A stretch of DNA of 64,000 nt, taken from assembly GCA_016283575.1 (NCBI GenBank), contig JAEEND010000007.1, forward strand, positions 372,001-436,000, written 5' to 3'. The DNA comes from Lachnospiraceae bacterium. GTDB taxonomy: Bacteria > Bacillota > Clostridia > Lachnospirales > Lachnospiraceae. Numbering within the stretch: the first letter of the stretch is position 1; each line of letters opens with the position of its first letter. The notes under the pieces were generated by a model. The model did not search any database. It was not told the origin of the DNA and saw nothing but the letters and a program-made list of their open reading frames with translations. This document shows positions 18,040 to 26,848 of this stretch, one piece after another. The position numbers and the translations under genes were made by a program.

Positions 18040-18160
18040 GTACGATTAGTACACAAAGCAGAGTATCCGCTCTCACCCCGTGGCACAGCTTAACGGTGGT
18101 CCTTAATTTTTAAAGACAAGTAAGACTTTAAGGCGGATATTTTGTATATCCGCTTTTTTT
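18040..18160 (+). promoter_or_regulatory. infC-rpmI-rplT leader with attenuator (L20-leader type)
   Basis: The leader ends in an intrinsic terminator: GCGGATAT (18133-18140), loop TTTGT, ATATCCGC (18146-18153), then seven T. An earlier segment, GTATCCGC (18063-18070), can pair with the left arm of that terminator (8 pairs, one G-U), giving a mutually exclusive anti-terminator. In Firmicutes this operon is controlled by transcription attenuation through L20; the layout here fits that, but the L20-binding part itself was not verified. Confidence 0.7.
18133..18160 (+). terminator. regulatory terminator within the infC leader
   Basis: Perfect 8-bp stem with a TTTGT loop and a T7 run, 57 bases before the infC start. 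Because it stands between a strong promoter and infC, it must be conditional. Confidence 0.85.
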
Positions 18161-18216
18161 ATTGAAAAAACGGACATTAACCGGTGAGTGTAACACTACT
18201 GACGGAGGGTAAAACT

Positions 18217-18726
18217 ATTAGCGATTTAATGATTAATGAACAGATCCGCGATAAAGAAGTGCGCGTGATCGGAGAAAACGGCGAACAGCTTGGCATTATG
18301 TCAGCAAAAGAAGCACAGAAGCTTGCAGAAGATGCCGGTGTGGATCTTGTAAAGATTGCACCTACGGCCAATCCCCCTGTGTGTCGTATTGTGGATTACG
18401 GTAAATTCAAATACGAGCAGATGAAAAGGGATAAGGAAGCCAAGAAGAAGCAGCACGTTGTTGAAGTTAAGGAGATTCGCTTATCACCCAACATCGATAC
18501 CAACGATCTTAACACCAAGATGAATGCGGCAAAGAAATTCTTAACAGGTGGCGATCGAGTAAAGATTACACTTCGTTTCAGAGGACGTGAAATGGCTCAT
18601 ATGCAGCAGTCAAAGCACATCCTTGATGATTTTGCGGAAGGTCTTAAGGACATCGCAGTGATCGATAAGGCTCCCAAGGTTGAGGGTCGTAGCATGACAA
18701 TGTTTTTAACCGGTAAGAAAAACTAG
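18217..18726 (+). CDS. infC: translation initiation factor IF-3 (ATT start)
   Basis: IF-3 binds the 30S subunit and checks initiator tRNA and start codon. 169 residues from the chosen start, the usual length. Contains INEQIRDKEVRVIGENGEQL, KIAPTANPPVCRIVDYGKFK and the C-terminal VKITLRFRGREMAH. The start is set by the ribosome binding site: GGAGGG at 18204-18209 lies 7 bases before the ATT codon at 18217, which opens M-S-D-L-M-I-N-E-Q. A GTG further up at 18184 has no SD in front of it and would place the SD inside the gene. An ATT start for infC is well known in E. coli and Bacillus and serves self-control by IF-3. Confidence 0.95.
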   Translation: MSDLMINEQIRDKEVRVIGENGEQLGIMSAKEAQKLAEDAGVDLVKIAPTANPPVCRIVDYGKFKYEQMKRDKEAKKKQHVVEVKEIRLSPNIDTNDLNTKMNAAKKFLTGGDRVKITLRFRGREMAHMQQSKHILDDFAEGLKDIAVIDKAPKVEGRSMTMFLTGKKN

Positions 18727-18763
18727 TATCGGATTAAATATTTAATTTTAGGAGGAAATTACC

Positions 18764-18961
18764 ATGCCCAAGATGAAAACAAGCAGAGCAGCTGCAAAGC
18801 GCTTTAAAGTTACAGGAACAGGCAAATTAAAAAGAGCTAAGGCTTATAAGCGTCATATTTTAACAAAGAAGTCTACAAAGAGAAAACGTAACCTTAGAAA
18901 GGCTACAATCACAGATCAGACAAACGTAAAGAATATGAAGAAGATCTTACCTTACGTGTAA
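18764..18961 (+). CDS. rpmI: 50S ribosomal protein L35
   Basis: 65 residues, highly basic, starting [20 protein letters not shown], the standard L35 start. Strong SD TAGGAGG. Second gene of the infC-rpmI-rplT operon, 37 bases after infC and 22 before rplT. Confidence 0.98.
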   Translation: MPKMKTSRAAAKRFKVTGTGKLKRAKAYKRHILTKKSTKRKRNLRKATITDQTNVKNMKKILPYV

Positions 18962-18983
18962 GTTCGATTGGAGGATATAGACA

Positions 18984-19403
18984 ATGGCAAGAATTAAAGG
19001 TGGCATGAATGCCAAGAAGAAACACAATAGAGTATTAAAGCTCGCTAAGGGCTACAGAGGAGCACGCTCCAATCAGTACAGAACAGCTAAACAGGCTGTT
19101 ATGAGAGCACTTACTTCATCTTATGCAGGACGTAAGGAAAGAAAGCGTCAGTTCAGACAGTTATGGATTGCTCGTATCAATGCAGCAGCAAGACTTAACG
19201 GACTTTCATATTCCAAGTTCATGTATGGATTAAAGCTTGCAAATGTTGATATGAACAGAAAGATGTTAGCAGATCTCGCTGTTAACAACGCTGATGATTT
19301 CAAGGCACTTGCAAAGGTTGCTGCAAAGGCAGTTGAAAAAGAAGCTAAGAAGGCTGAAAAGGCTGCAGCTAAGGCTGAAGAAGCAGCAGCAGTTGAAGCA
19401 TAA
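18984..19403 (+). CDS. rplT: 50S ribosomal protein L20 with Ala/Lys/Glu tail
   Basis: Needed for early 50S assembly and, in Firmicutes, the likely repressor of its own operon through the leader upstream. 139 residues: the first about 117 are a normal L20 ([36 protein letters not shown]); the last about 22 are a repetitive Ala-Lys-Glu tail not present in the usual 118-residue protein. SD GGAGG. Last gene of the operon, followed by a terminator. Confidence 0.97.
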   Translation: MARIKGGMNAKKKHNRVLKLAKGYRGARSNQYRTAKQAVMRALTSSYAGRKERKRQFRQLWIARINAAARLNGLSYSKFMYGLKLANVDMNRKMLADLAVNNADDFKALAKVAAKAVEKEAKKAEKAAAKAEEAAAVEA

Positions 19404-19452
19404 GTCTCCGAGATTATTACTTGAAGAATTTTAGATATCTCTAAAAGATTAT

Positions 19453-19487
19453 AAATCCCGAAAGAACAGCTTTCGGGATTTGTTTTT
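19453..19487 (+). terminator. terminator of the infC-rpmI-rplT operon
   Basis: Stem AAATCCCGAAAG (19453-19464) with CTTTCGGGATTT (19470-19481), then GTTTTT. Confidence 0.9.
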
Positions 19488-19528
19488 ACCGGAGTAAATT
19501 TTCTCAGTTTACTTAGATGAGGTTATAC

Positions 19529-20932
19529 ATGAATTATTTAGATTATTTCAAAGAACTTTGTAAAATTCCCCATGGTTCCGGCAACACTAAGAAGATAAGC
19601 GATTATCTTGTTTCTTTTGCCAAGGAGCAGGAACTTACGTATTATCAGGATGCTGCCAATAACGTGATCATTATCCGCGAAGCCGCTCCCGGAAGAGAAG
19701 GGGACGAACCTGTTATCATTCAGGGACACATGGATATGGTGGCAGTTCATGATGATGACTTCGATATCGATATGGAAAAGACCGGCCTCAGCTTAAAGAC
19801 CGATGGAGATTTTCTTTATGCGGAGGGCACAAGCTTAGGCGGTGATGACGGAATAGCAGTGGCATATGCGATGCAGCTTCTTTCCGATAAGAGCCTTAAG
19901 CTTCCCAGAATCGAAGCTGTCATTACCGTTGATGAAGAAGTGGGTATGCTCGGTGCTGATGTGATCGACCTTTCCATGTTAAAGGGTCATACCATGCTTA
20001 ATATCGATTCCGAAGAAGAAGGCATATTCCTTGTAAGCTGTGCAGGCGGCGCAAGGATCGACTTTAAATATCCCATGAGTAAGGTTGATGCTTCGGAAGG
20101 TAAGGCTTATAAGATCCTTATCGAAGGCTTCAAGGGCGGACATTCCGGTACGGAAATCGACAAAGGCAGAGCCAATGCCATTGAAGTGATGGGAACGATC
20201 CTTAAGAAATTAAATGAAGCAAACCTCGTTGTGGGCTATGCGGATATCAAGGGCGGTACCGCCGATAATGCAATCTGTAATGCCTGTGAAGCGGTTATTT
20301 ATTCAAGAGAGATCGAGCCTGCATTATTTGATATTATCAAGATCGAAGCCATGGAATCCTACGCATCCGTGGAAACAGATTATAAGATCACTCTTACTGA
20401 GGTTGATGCTGCAGGAAAAGAATGGTTCTATAACAATGAGACATACCTGTGGCATTTCTTAACAAGCCTTCCCAACGGTGTTATAAAAATGAGCGCCGAT
20501 ATTGAAGGTCTTGTGCAGACAAGCCTTAACAAGGGTATCATCTCAATGAAGGACGGTAACGTGGATTTGAGCATTTCTGTTCGAAGCAGTGTTGATTCCG
20601 AAAAGGATGAACTTCTTGATACACTTAAGAAAATTGCAAAAGAACATGGCGCGGAGACTTCTGTTCGCGGAGATTATCCCGGCTGGGCTTTCAGAAAAGA
20701 ATCTCCCATCAGAGATAAGATGGTGAAGACCTACGAAGAAATGTATGGAAAAGAAGCCGAGGTTCAGGCTCTTCATGCAGGTCTTGAATGCGGTATCTTT
20801 GCTAAAAAGATCAAAGACCTTGATTGTGTTTCTTTTGGCCCCAATATCTACGATATTCATACTACAAAAGAAAAGCTCTCCCTTTCATCGGCAGAGCGCA
20901 CCTGGGAATTCATCTTAAAGGTGTTGGCATAA
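19529..20932 (+). CDS. pepD: aminoacyl-histidine dipeptidase, M20 family
   Basis: Cytosolic zinc dipeptidase (carnosinase-like PepD). 467 residues. Metal and catalytic motifs: QGHMDMV, SLGGDDGIAVA (bridging Asp), DEEVGMLGA (general base and ligand), and a late HAGLECGIFA. ATG at 19529 is preferred: GATGAGG just before it (6 bases) is the ribosome binding site, and it contains the alternative ATG at 19517. It stands alone between two terminators. Confidence 0.93.
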   Translation: MNYLDYFKELCKIPHGSGNTKKISDYLVSFAKEQELTYYQDAANNVIIIREAAPGREGDEPVIIQGHMDMVAVHDDDFDIDMEKTGLSLKTDGDFLYAEGTSLGGDDGIAVAYAMQLLSDKSLKLPRIEAVITVDEEVGMLGADVIDLSMLKGHTMLNIDSEEEGIFLVSCAGGARIDFKYPMSKVDASEGKAYKILIEGFKGGHSGTEIDKGRANAIEVMGTILKKLNEANLVVGYADIKGGTADNAICNACEAVIYSREIEPALFDIIKIEAMESYASVETDYKITLTEVDAAGKEWFYNNETYLWHFLTSLPNGVIKMSADIEGLVQTSLNKGIISMKDGNVDLSISVRSSVDSEKDELLDTLKKIAKEHGAETSVRGDYPGWAFRKESPIRDKMVKTYEEMYGKEAEVQALHAGLECGIFAKKIKDLDCVSFGPNIYDIHTTKEKLSLSSAERTWEFILKVLA

Positions 20933-20940
20933 GATAAGAT

Positions 20941-20974
20941 AAAAGCTTTCGTGAGTTGCACGAAAGCTTTTTTG
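20941..20974 (+). terminator. terminator of pepD
   Basis: AAAAGCTTTCGTG (20941-20953) pairs with CACGAAAGCTTTT (from 20959), followed by T-rich sequence that runs into the next promoter. Confidence 0.88.
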
Positions 20975-20975
20975 T

Positions 20976-21004
20976 TTGTATTATTTTAACTCATTCAGTA
21001 TAAT
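20976..21004 (+). promoter_or_regulatory. promoter of the DUF3791/DUF3990 cassette
   Basis: TTGTAT (20976-20981), 17 bases, TATAAT (20999-21004). The -35 box begins right behind the pepD terminator, so the cassette carries its own promoter. Confidence 0.7.
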
Positions 21005-21048
21005 TTAATTATAAGAAACATCATTATGAGAGAAAGGAAGGTGCGCAT

Positions 21049-21267
21049 GTGCTTGAAAAGAATGAAATAGCTTTTATAACATTTCTTTTATATCAATTAT
21101 CAGAAGCGTGGCATATGTCACCATCCAAGGTATACAAGAAACTATCTGAGGCGGAGGCTATCGATGGTTATATTTTGCCTTGTTACGATACACTTCATAC
21201 TCTTGGTAGCAAATACTTGGTAGAAGATATTACAGAAATGATGGCCGAAAGGGGAGTGTCATTATAA
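21049..21267 (+). CDS. DUF3791 family small protein
   Basis: 72 residues, helical, resembling the DUF3791 family that regularly stands next to DUF3990 genes in gut Firmicutes. Its C-terminal half (SKYLVEDITEMM) recurs in the third gene of the cassette (KYLVEDLIENE). GTG start at 21049, with AAGG 7 bases before. The stop overlaps the next ATG by one base (TAATG), so translation is coupled. The position before a predicted ADP-ribosyltransferase and the small size suggest an antitoxin or accessory role; this is inference. Confidence 0.75.
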   Translation: MLEKNEIAFITFLLYQLSEAWHMSPSKVYKKLSEAEAIDGYILPCYDTLHTLGSKYLVEDITEMMAERGVSL

Positions 21268-21761
21268 TGAAGGTTTATCATGGAAGTATTCTTGAAATAA
21301 ATAATCCTGATGTGAGTTTTTCAAAGGATTATCTTGATTTCGGCAAGGGATTCTATATGACGTCGTTTCCAAAGCAGGCTGAACGATGGGCTGTCAGAAA
21401 GGTCATGAGGTTAGGAAAGGGCGTTCCAACGATTAATGTATATGAACTCAGCGATGATTACATTGACGCGAGAGTTCTTGAATTTCGTGACCCTGAGGAT
21501 GATGAGGCGTGGCTGGATTTTGTTTGCAATTGTCGTGATGGTAAGGCTGATTACAAAAAGTACGATATTATTATCGGTGGTGTAGCCGATGATGATGTTT
21601 TTAAATCAGTTGATATGTATCATCGAGGTATATGGGATAAAGAAAGAACTCTTCGGGAGTTAAAGTACTTCAAAAAGAATAATCAAATTGTTATAACAAG
21701 TCAGAACGCTTTGGAAAAGTTATTAAAGTTTGAATCTTCATACACTGTGGAGGTTAACTGA
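21267..21761 (+). CDS. DUF3990 family protein, predicted ADP-ribosyltransferase fold
   Basis: 164 residues. DUF3990 is thought to belong with ADP-ribosyltransferases of the PARP/Tpt1 style. The N-terminus VYHGS (His5) and FGKGFYMTS (Tyr30), followed by QAERWA, match the His and Tyr positions of an H-Y-E active site. Where the Glu is expected, near NNQIVITSQNALEKLL, I see Gln140, so activity is uncertain. Base use is somewhat more AT-rich than the flanking housekeeping genes. It overlaps both neighbours by one base. Likely role: toxin or effector of a toxin-antitoxin-like or phage-defence cassette; not proven. Confidence 0.75.
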   Translation: MKVYHGSILEINNPDVSFSKDYLDFGKGFYMTSFPKQAERWAVRKVMRLGKGVPTINVYELSDDYIDARVLEFRDPEDDEAWLDFVCNCRDGKADYKKYDIIIGGVADDDVFKSVDMYHRGIWDKERTLRELKYFKKNNQIVITSQNALEKLLKFESSYTVEVN

Positions 21762-21994
21762 TGTCAGAACATGATTTAGATGTAATCTATAAGCAAAATC
21801 TGGAGTCGAGTATAATAGAATATCTGGCAAAAGAAAAGAGTATTTCTAACAGGAAAGCCATGGATATATACTATAAAAGTAAACTATCAGAACAGATTCA
21901 GTCCGGAGCCTACGGCATTGAAAATATGGACTACAAATACTTGGTCGAAGATTTGATTGAAAATGAACCTGAGTTATTCGAAGAAAAAGAGTAG
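21761..21994 (+). CDS. DUF3791-like small protein, second copy
   Basis: 77 residues, acidic, helical. Compared with the first gene of the cassette it shares the layout of a short helix pair and the motif KYLVEDL near the C-terminus, so I read it as a diverged paralogue. It starts at ATG 21761 within TGATG, one base overlap with the DUF3990 stop. A terminator 26 bases after the stop closes the cassette. Having one such protein on each side of the predicted transferase is unusual. Confidence 0.65.
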   Translation: MSEHDLDVIYKQNLESSIIEYLAKEKSISNRKAMDIYYKSKLSEQIQSGAYGIENMDYKYLVEDLIENEPELFEEKE

Positions 21995-22020
21995 TGAAAA
22001 AGAATAATGTAATATATTGA

Positions 22021-22054
22021 GCTCGTTAGCAATAAACGCTAACGAGCTTTTTTA
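22021..22054 (+). terminator. terminator of the DUF3791/DUF3990 cassette
   Basis: GCTCGTTAGC (22021-22030), loop AATAAAC, GCTAACGAGC (22038-22047), then six T. Confidence 0.92.
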
Positions 22055-22149
22055 TTTTTTATTTTATGTTAACATAAAGATGCTATCTTTAGCCTATAAC
22101 TATTAATCTGGGGTATTGGACCTATTTTATGTAATCCGGAGGGACGGCT

Positions 22150-25100
22150 ATGTACAAAGACTTGAGCAATGAAGGATTAAAAAAGAAGATTAAAAGGACA
22201 GTGTCGATGATTCTCAGCACGGCACTGGTTTTTGCGTTAATACATGAGACAGCACCGCATTTGAAGGCAAACGCCGATACGCACGCTCACGTATTTACTT
22301 ATTCTGTAACCGGAGCCATTATTACGGCTACATGTTCCGAGGTAGATTGCGAGTATTCTGAAACAGGTACGCCCATTGCAGTAACCATAAATGCGCCCGG
22401 TGCACTTACATACGATAAGACAGGTAAAACGGCTGCCATAACCGGTTATCCCGATGAAGCCCCTGCGGAGCTGGAATCAGCACCTGAATCCGTGACATAT
22501 TATAATTCGACGGGCTCGGGAAGTACTGTGCCGGATGGAGATGCACTGGCAGGAGCACCTGTTGATGTGGGACATTATATTGCTGAGTTTACTTGGGGAG
22601 AAGAGACCGCAAGTGTTGCTTTTTCAATAACGCCCAAGGAAGTGGGGCTTAGCTGGTCAGGAAATTCTTTTACCTATGACGGTACGGAGAAGTGCCCTAC
22701 AGCAACAGCAACAGGACTTGAAGACGGAGATACCTGTACCGTAACAGTTACGGGCGGGCAGACTGCAGCAGGTAATGACTATACAGCAACAGCCACGTCT
22801 TTAGATAACAGTAACTATACCCTTCCTGCGGTAGTCACCTATACTTTCAGCATTGCCAATGCGAATATGTCGGGGGAGGTATCGGCTTCCGGTTATTCAG
22901 GTACATATGATAAAGCCGCCCACGGCATTACGGTAACGGCACCTGATGGCGCTACAGTAACTTACGGAACAGTAGACGGCACCTATACACTTGATGCTTC
23001 ACCTACATATACGGATGTAGGCTCATATACGGTTTACTATAAAGTTGAAAGAACTAATTATGGGGATGTAACAGGTTCTCGATCAGTGTCAATTACGGCT
23101 AAGACGGTAGGTCTTGACTGGTCAGAAGATTCTTTTATTTACGACGGAACGGAAAAGTGTCCTACAGCTATAGCAACAGGACTTGAAGACGGGGATACCT
23201 GTAATGTAACAGTTACGGGCGGACAGACTGCAGTGGGCAATGACTATACAGCTACAGCCGCATCCATAGATAACAATAACTATACCCTTCCTGCGGAAAA
23301 TACCCATACTTTCAGTATTACTAATGGTGACATGTCGGGAAGTATAAGCGCAACAGGTTACTCGGGTACATATGATAAAGCCGCCCACGGCATTACGGTA
23401 ACGGCTCCTGATGGTGCTACGGTAACTTACGGAACAGAGAACGACACCTATACACTTGATGCTTCACCTACATATACCGACGCAGGCTCATATACGGTTT
23501 ACTATAAAGTTGAAAGAACTAATTATGCGGATGTAACAGGTTCTCGATCAGTGTCAATTACGGCTAAGACGGTAGGTCTTGACTGGTCAGGAGATCCTTT
23601 TACCTACGACGGAACGGAAAAGTGCCCTACAGCTATAGCAACAGGACTTGAAGACGGGGATACCTGTAATGTAACAGTTACGGGCGGACAGACTGCAGCA
23701 GGTAACGACTATACAGCTACAGCCACGTCTTTAGATAACGGTAACTATATCCTTCCTGCGGAAGTAACACATACCTTCAGCATTACCGGTGCCGATATGT
23801 CGGGAGACGTAACTGCAACAGGTTTTTCGGACGCTTATGATAAGACAGCTCACGGAATTACCGTGACAGCACCCGAGGGCGCTACAGTAACTTATGGAAC
23901 AGCAAACGGCACATATACATCTAATGAATCGCTTACATATACCAATGTAGGTACCTACACGGTTTACTACAAAGTCAGCAAGGCAAACTACGCTGATGTG
24001 ACAGGATCAGAGGATGTAGTTATTACAGCGAAGACAATAGGTCTTAACTGGACCAACACGGCATTTACTTACGACGGAGAGGAGAAGTGCCCTACGGCAA
24101 TAGCCACGGGACTTGAAGCAGGGGACACCTGTACTGTTACTGTAACAGGCGGACAGACTAATGCGGGAGACTATACCGCAACAGCGACATTATTAAGTAA
24201 CACTAACTATGCACTTCCCACAGTAGCTACGCAGGCTTTCTCCATTGCCAAGGCCGACCAGACAGTAGGAGCACCGGAACTTGAAAACGCTACCATAGAT
24301 ACCATTACCCTTGTGGCAATAGCTAACGGTAATTATAAATGTGGAGATGGTGAATGGCAGGAAAGCCCTGTATTCTCCGGTCTTGAAGCCAATGAGACTT
24401 ATACCTTTTATCAAAAAGCAGTTGGAGATGACAATCACAACGCATCAGAAGTAAGTGAAGGCGCAGCATTCACCACCACCAGCCATGTTCACACATGGGG
24501 TAACTATACGGCTGAAGGCGCAACCATAACCGCAACATGTGCGAATACTGACAGCGGACATATTGGAAGTACGGAAGCGACCTTAACAATAGTAGCTCCG
24601 ACACTTACTGTTTTTGAAGGAACAGGAAGCCCTGAAGCAACCATTACGGGAAGCATTCCCGGAGAGTCTGCTCCTCAAATAGTTTATAAACAAGGCTCTA
24701 CTACCCTTGACGAAGCACCTACAGATGCCGGTACATATACTGCCAACATAACTCTTTCGGGAGCAACTGCTTCCGTGCAGTATACAATTGCAGGAAAAGA
24801 TATTTCATCAGGTACTGCCATTACATATGATGAAGCTTCTTTTGAATATGGAGCAGCCAAGGTAGTGCCTGTTGCTACAGTTAAGATAACAGCTACCAAT
24901 ACAACGCTTACGGAAGGTACGGATTATGACCTTCAGTATGTGGGTGTTAATGATACTGAATACGAGGCGAGTGCCACGGAACCCGGCCTTCCCGGAGATT
25001 ATAAGGTTAAAGCAATATTTAAGGGAAATTACACGGGTGAAAAACTTTCTGCATATACATTTACCATTAGTAAGACAGAGAACCCACCCACAGCAATGCC

Positions 25101-26835
25101 GCGAACTATTACTTACAATGGCAGTACATACGACCTTAGTAATTTATTCAGTTTCCTTTTCACCGAAGATGTGGTGGGGAGAACATATTCTCTGGTAGCC
25201 CAGGAGACAACGGGAATAGGTTCTATTGACGGTAATCTACTTACTATCACAAGATCCGGTCAGTTTACGGTTAAAGTGGTGACTGCTGAAACAGCTACAA
25301 GGGCATCCTGTGAAGTTAATTCTGTACTTACGGTACAAAAAAAGGGAATTACTGTTACTGCCGATAATAAGAGTAAATTGGCAGGTGCCGATGATCCTTC
25401 TTTTACCTATCAGGTAACGGGGCTTGTCGGAAGCGATACTGAAGGAACCGTTCTTACGGGAGCATTAGCGCGAGCAGCCGGTGAAACAGCGGGAACATAT
25501 TCAATCACTCAGGGTACTCTTGCGGTAACAGGTGGAAATTATGACATTACATTCGTACCCGGAACCTTAACCATCACACCTAACAGTGATTCTGAAACCG
25601 CTCTTTCAGGTGATGGAGGTGACGATAATACCGTAACAGAAGTAGAATCAGCAAATCTTGATACATATGCAGGCACCTTAGTTACTTCAGGTACGGCTGT
25701 AAAAGTAAAACTTGATGTTGAACTGGTGGATCCATCAACCGTCGATACAGATACGGAAGATGATATTCTTTCCGGGGCTTCAGGCCTTTTTGTAGGTTTT
25801 GAAGAAAGTGAATTAAAGAAAGCTTATATTGATATTGATGTAAGAAAATATACCGGCGCAACACTTGAAGCGATCGATACTTCCGGCACGGGAGTAACTG
25901 TACCCGATACCGAAATACCCATTGAAATCGCTCTTACCGTAGGCACTTCCGTAACGGAAAAGAACCCTGTTGTGGTGAGAGTTCATAATGACACAACACT
26001 TCGATTCACACCATTAAATGCTAAGCCTACCGGTAATTACACGGATGGAACCTATTACGTGGATAAGACCAACGGAATCGTATATGTTTACTCAAGATAC
26101 TTCTCCAAGTATTCTCTTGTTTATGCCGGGGTTACACCCTGTACCGTAACATTTGATTCCGCAGGAGGAAGCATTGTTCCTGCACTTTCCGTAAAGAGCG
26201 GAAGTACCATTACGAGTCCTGCCAATCCCACAAGAAGCGGATACACCTTTGGCGGATGGTTACGTAACAGTACGGCATTTGATTTTACAACGGCCATCAC
26301 CGAGGATGTTACTCTTACCGCAAGATGGACGGCAGTTTCTTCGGGAAGTTCGGGAAGCGGCAGCTCCGGAAGCGGTTCTAGCAGCAGCTCAGGCAATACA
26401 TCCGCTAATAACACTGCTACGGATACAAATACAAATACAAGTACAAGTAACGCTGCCGCTACGGCGCGACCCGGTGCCAAAGTTGTGAAGGTGCCATCCA
26501 CCAAGGATAAAGATACGGTGGTTTCGGAAATAACAGAATCCGAAGCAGGCAACACGACTTCTCCGGAGCCGGAGCCTTTATTTGAAGATAAATCAAAAGA
26601 AAAAGAATCTGATAAGAGCAGTGTGGAAGTATCAGTAACGGGCTCGGAAGATGAAAAGGTTACGGATACTGCGAACACATCCAAGGGATTCTTTGATATA
26701 AGCGAAGAAAAGCTTCAGGGCCCTGTTTTTGTACTGATCGGTTCCATTGCCTTCGCCGCTGTTGTCTTAATAGTACTTTTACTTGTGATGATCGGGAAAA
26801 TGAAAGAAAGTCCCAAAGGAATGTACTTAAATTAA
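22150..26835 (+). CDS. large surface protein with repeated MBG domains and C-terminal membrane anchor
   Basis: 1561 residues. A signal peptide with a long basic start and hydrophobic core (VSMILSTALVFALIHETA) ends near residue 40. Next comes a Cys-containing domain (HAHVFTYSV to about 165) that recurs later from HVHTWGNYTAEGATITATC. Residues 166-700 hold three full and one partial copy of a 155-residue unit, each made of two MBG-type beta domains (FTYDGTEKCPTA..., SGTYDKAAHGITVTAP...). More MBG-like domains follow, then an InlB/Listeria-Bacteroides-type repeat (VTFDSAGGS, SGYTFGGW), a Ser/Gly/Thr/Asn linker, an acidic stretch and one final membrane helix. There is no LPXTG. Probably an adhesin or cell-surface stalk; binding partner unknown. 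It forms a single-gene unit closed by a long hairpin. Confidence 0.88.
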   Translation: MYKDLSNEGLKKKIKRTVSMILSTALVFALIHETAPHLKANADTHAHVFTYSVTGAIITATCSEVDCEYSETGTPIAVTINAPGALTYDKTGKTAAITGYPDEAPAELESAPESVTYYNSTGSGSTVPDGDALAGAPVDVGHYIAEFTWGEETASVAFSITPKEVGLSWSGNSFTYDGTEKCPTATATGLEDGDTCTVTVTGGQTAAGNDYTATATSLDNSNYTLPAVVTYTFSIANANMSGEVSASGYSGTYDKAAHGITVTAPDGATVTYGTVDGTYTLDASPTYTDVGSYTVYYKVERTNYGDVTGSRSVSITAKTVGLDWSEDSFIYDGTEKCPTAIATGLEDGDTCNVTVTGGQTAVGNDYTATAASIDNNNYTLPAENTHTFSITNGDMSGSISATGYSGTYDKAAHGITVTAPDGATVTYGTENDTYTLDASPTYTDAGSYTVYYKVERTNYADVTGSRSVSITAKTVGLDWSGDPFTYDGTEKCPTAIATGLEDGDTCNVTVTGGQTAAGNDYTATATSLDNGNYILPAEVTHTFSITGADMSGDVTATGFSDAYDKTAHGITVTAPEGATVTYGTANGTYTSNESLTYTNVGTYTVYYKVSKANYADVTGSEDVVITAKTIGLNWTNTAFTYDGEEKCPTAIATGLEAGDTCTVTVTGGQTNAGDYTATATLLSNTNYALPTVATQAFSIAKADQTVGAPELENATIDTITLVAIANGNYKCGDGEWQESPVFSGLEANETYTFYQKAVGDDNHNASEVSEGAAFTTTSHVHTWGNYTAEGATITATCANTDSGHIGSTEATLTIVAPTLTVFEGTGSPEATITGSIPGESAPQIVYKQGSTTLDEAPTDAGTYTANITLSGATASVQYTIAGKDISSGTAITYDEASFEYGAAKVVPVATVKITATNTTLTEGTDYDLQYVGVNDTEYEASATEPGLPGDYKVKAIFKGNYTGEKLSAYTFTISKTENPPTAMPRTITYNGSTYDLSNLFSFLFTEDVVGRTYSLVAQETTGIGSIDGNLLTITRSGQFTVKVVTAETATRASCEVNSVLTVQKKGITVTADNKSKLAGADDPSFTYQVTGLVGSDTEGTVLTGALARAAGETAGTYSITQGTLAVTGGNYDITFVPGTLTITPNSDSETALSGDGGDDNTVTEVESANLDTYAGTLVTSGTAVKVKLDVELVDPSTVDTDTEDDILSGASGLFVGFEESELKKAYIDIDVRKYTGATLEAIDTSGTGVTVPDTEIPIEIALTVGTSVTEKNPVVVRVHNDTTLRFTPLNAKPTGNYTDGTYYVDKTNGIVYVYSRYFSKYSLVYAGVTPCTVTFDSAGGSIVPALSVKSGSTITSPANPTRSGYTFGGWLRNSTAFDFTTAITEDVTLTARWTAVSSGSSGSGSSGSGSSSSSGNTSANNTATDTNTNTSTSNAAATARPGAKVVKVPSTKDKDTVVSEITESEAGNTTSPEPEPLFEDKSKEKESDKSSVEVSVTGSEDEKVTDTANTSKGFFDISEEKLQGPVFVLIGSIAFAAVVLIVLLLVMIGKMKESPKGMYLN
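22645..24252 (+). repeat. 465-bp in-frame tandem repeats in the MBG protein gene
   Basis: Units begin at 22645, 23110 and 23575, each exactly 465 bp, with a partial fourth from 24040 that keeps the first of the two domains. Units 2 and 3 are nearly identical over long stretches, showing recent duplication or gene conversion; unit 4 is the most diverged. Confidence 0.92.
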
Positions 26836-26848
26836 ATAGTATCCCATG

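Noticed and set aside
18184-18216. GTG start for infC
   Set aside because: No SD precedes it; the GGAGGG lies downstream and fits the ATT at 18217.
22645-24252. CRISPR-like array
   Set aside because: The repeats are 465 bp, in frame and coding for MBG domains, without spacers.
26121-26684. 187-codon minus-strand frame opposite the linker of the surface protein
   Set aside because: Its Ser/Val/Leu-rich content is the complement of the low-complexity Ser/Thr/Asn linker; no start signal.
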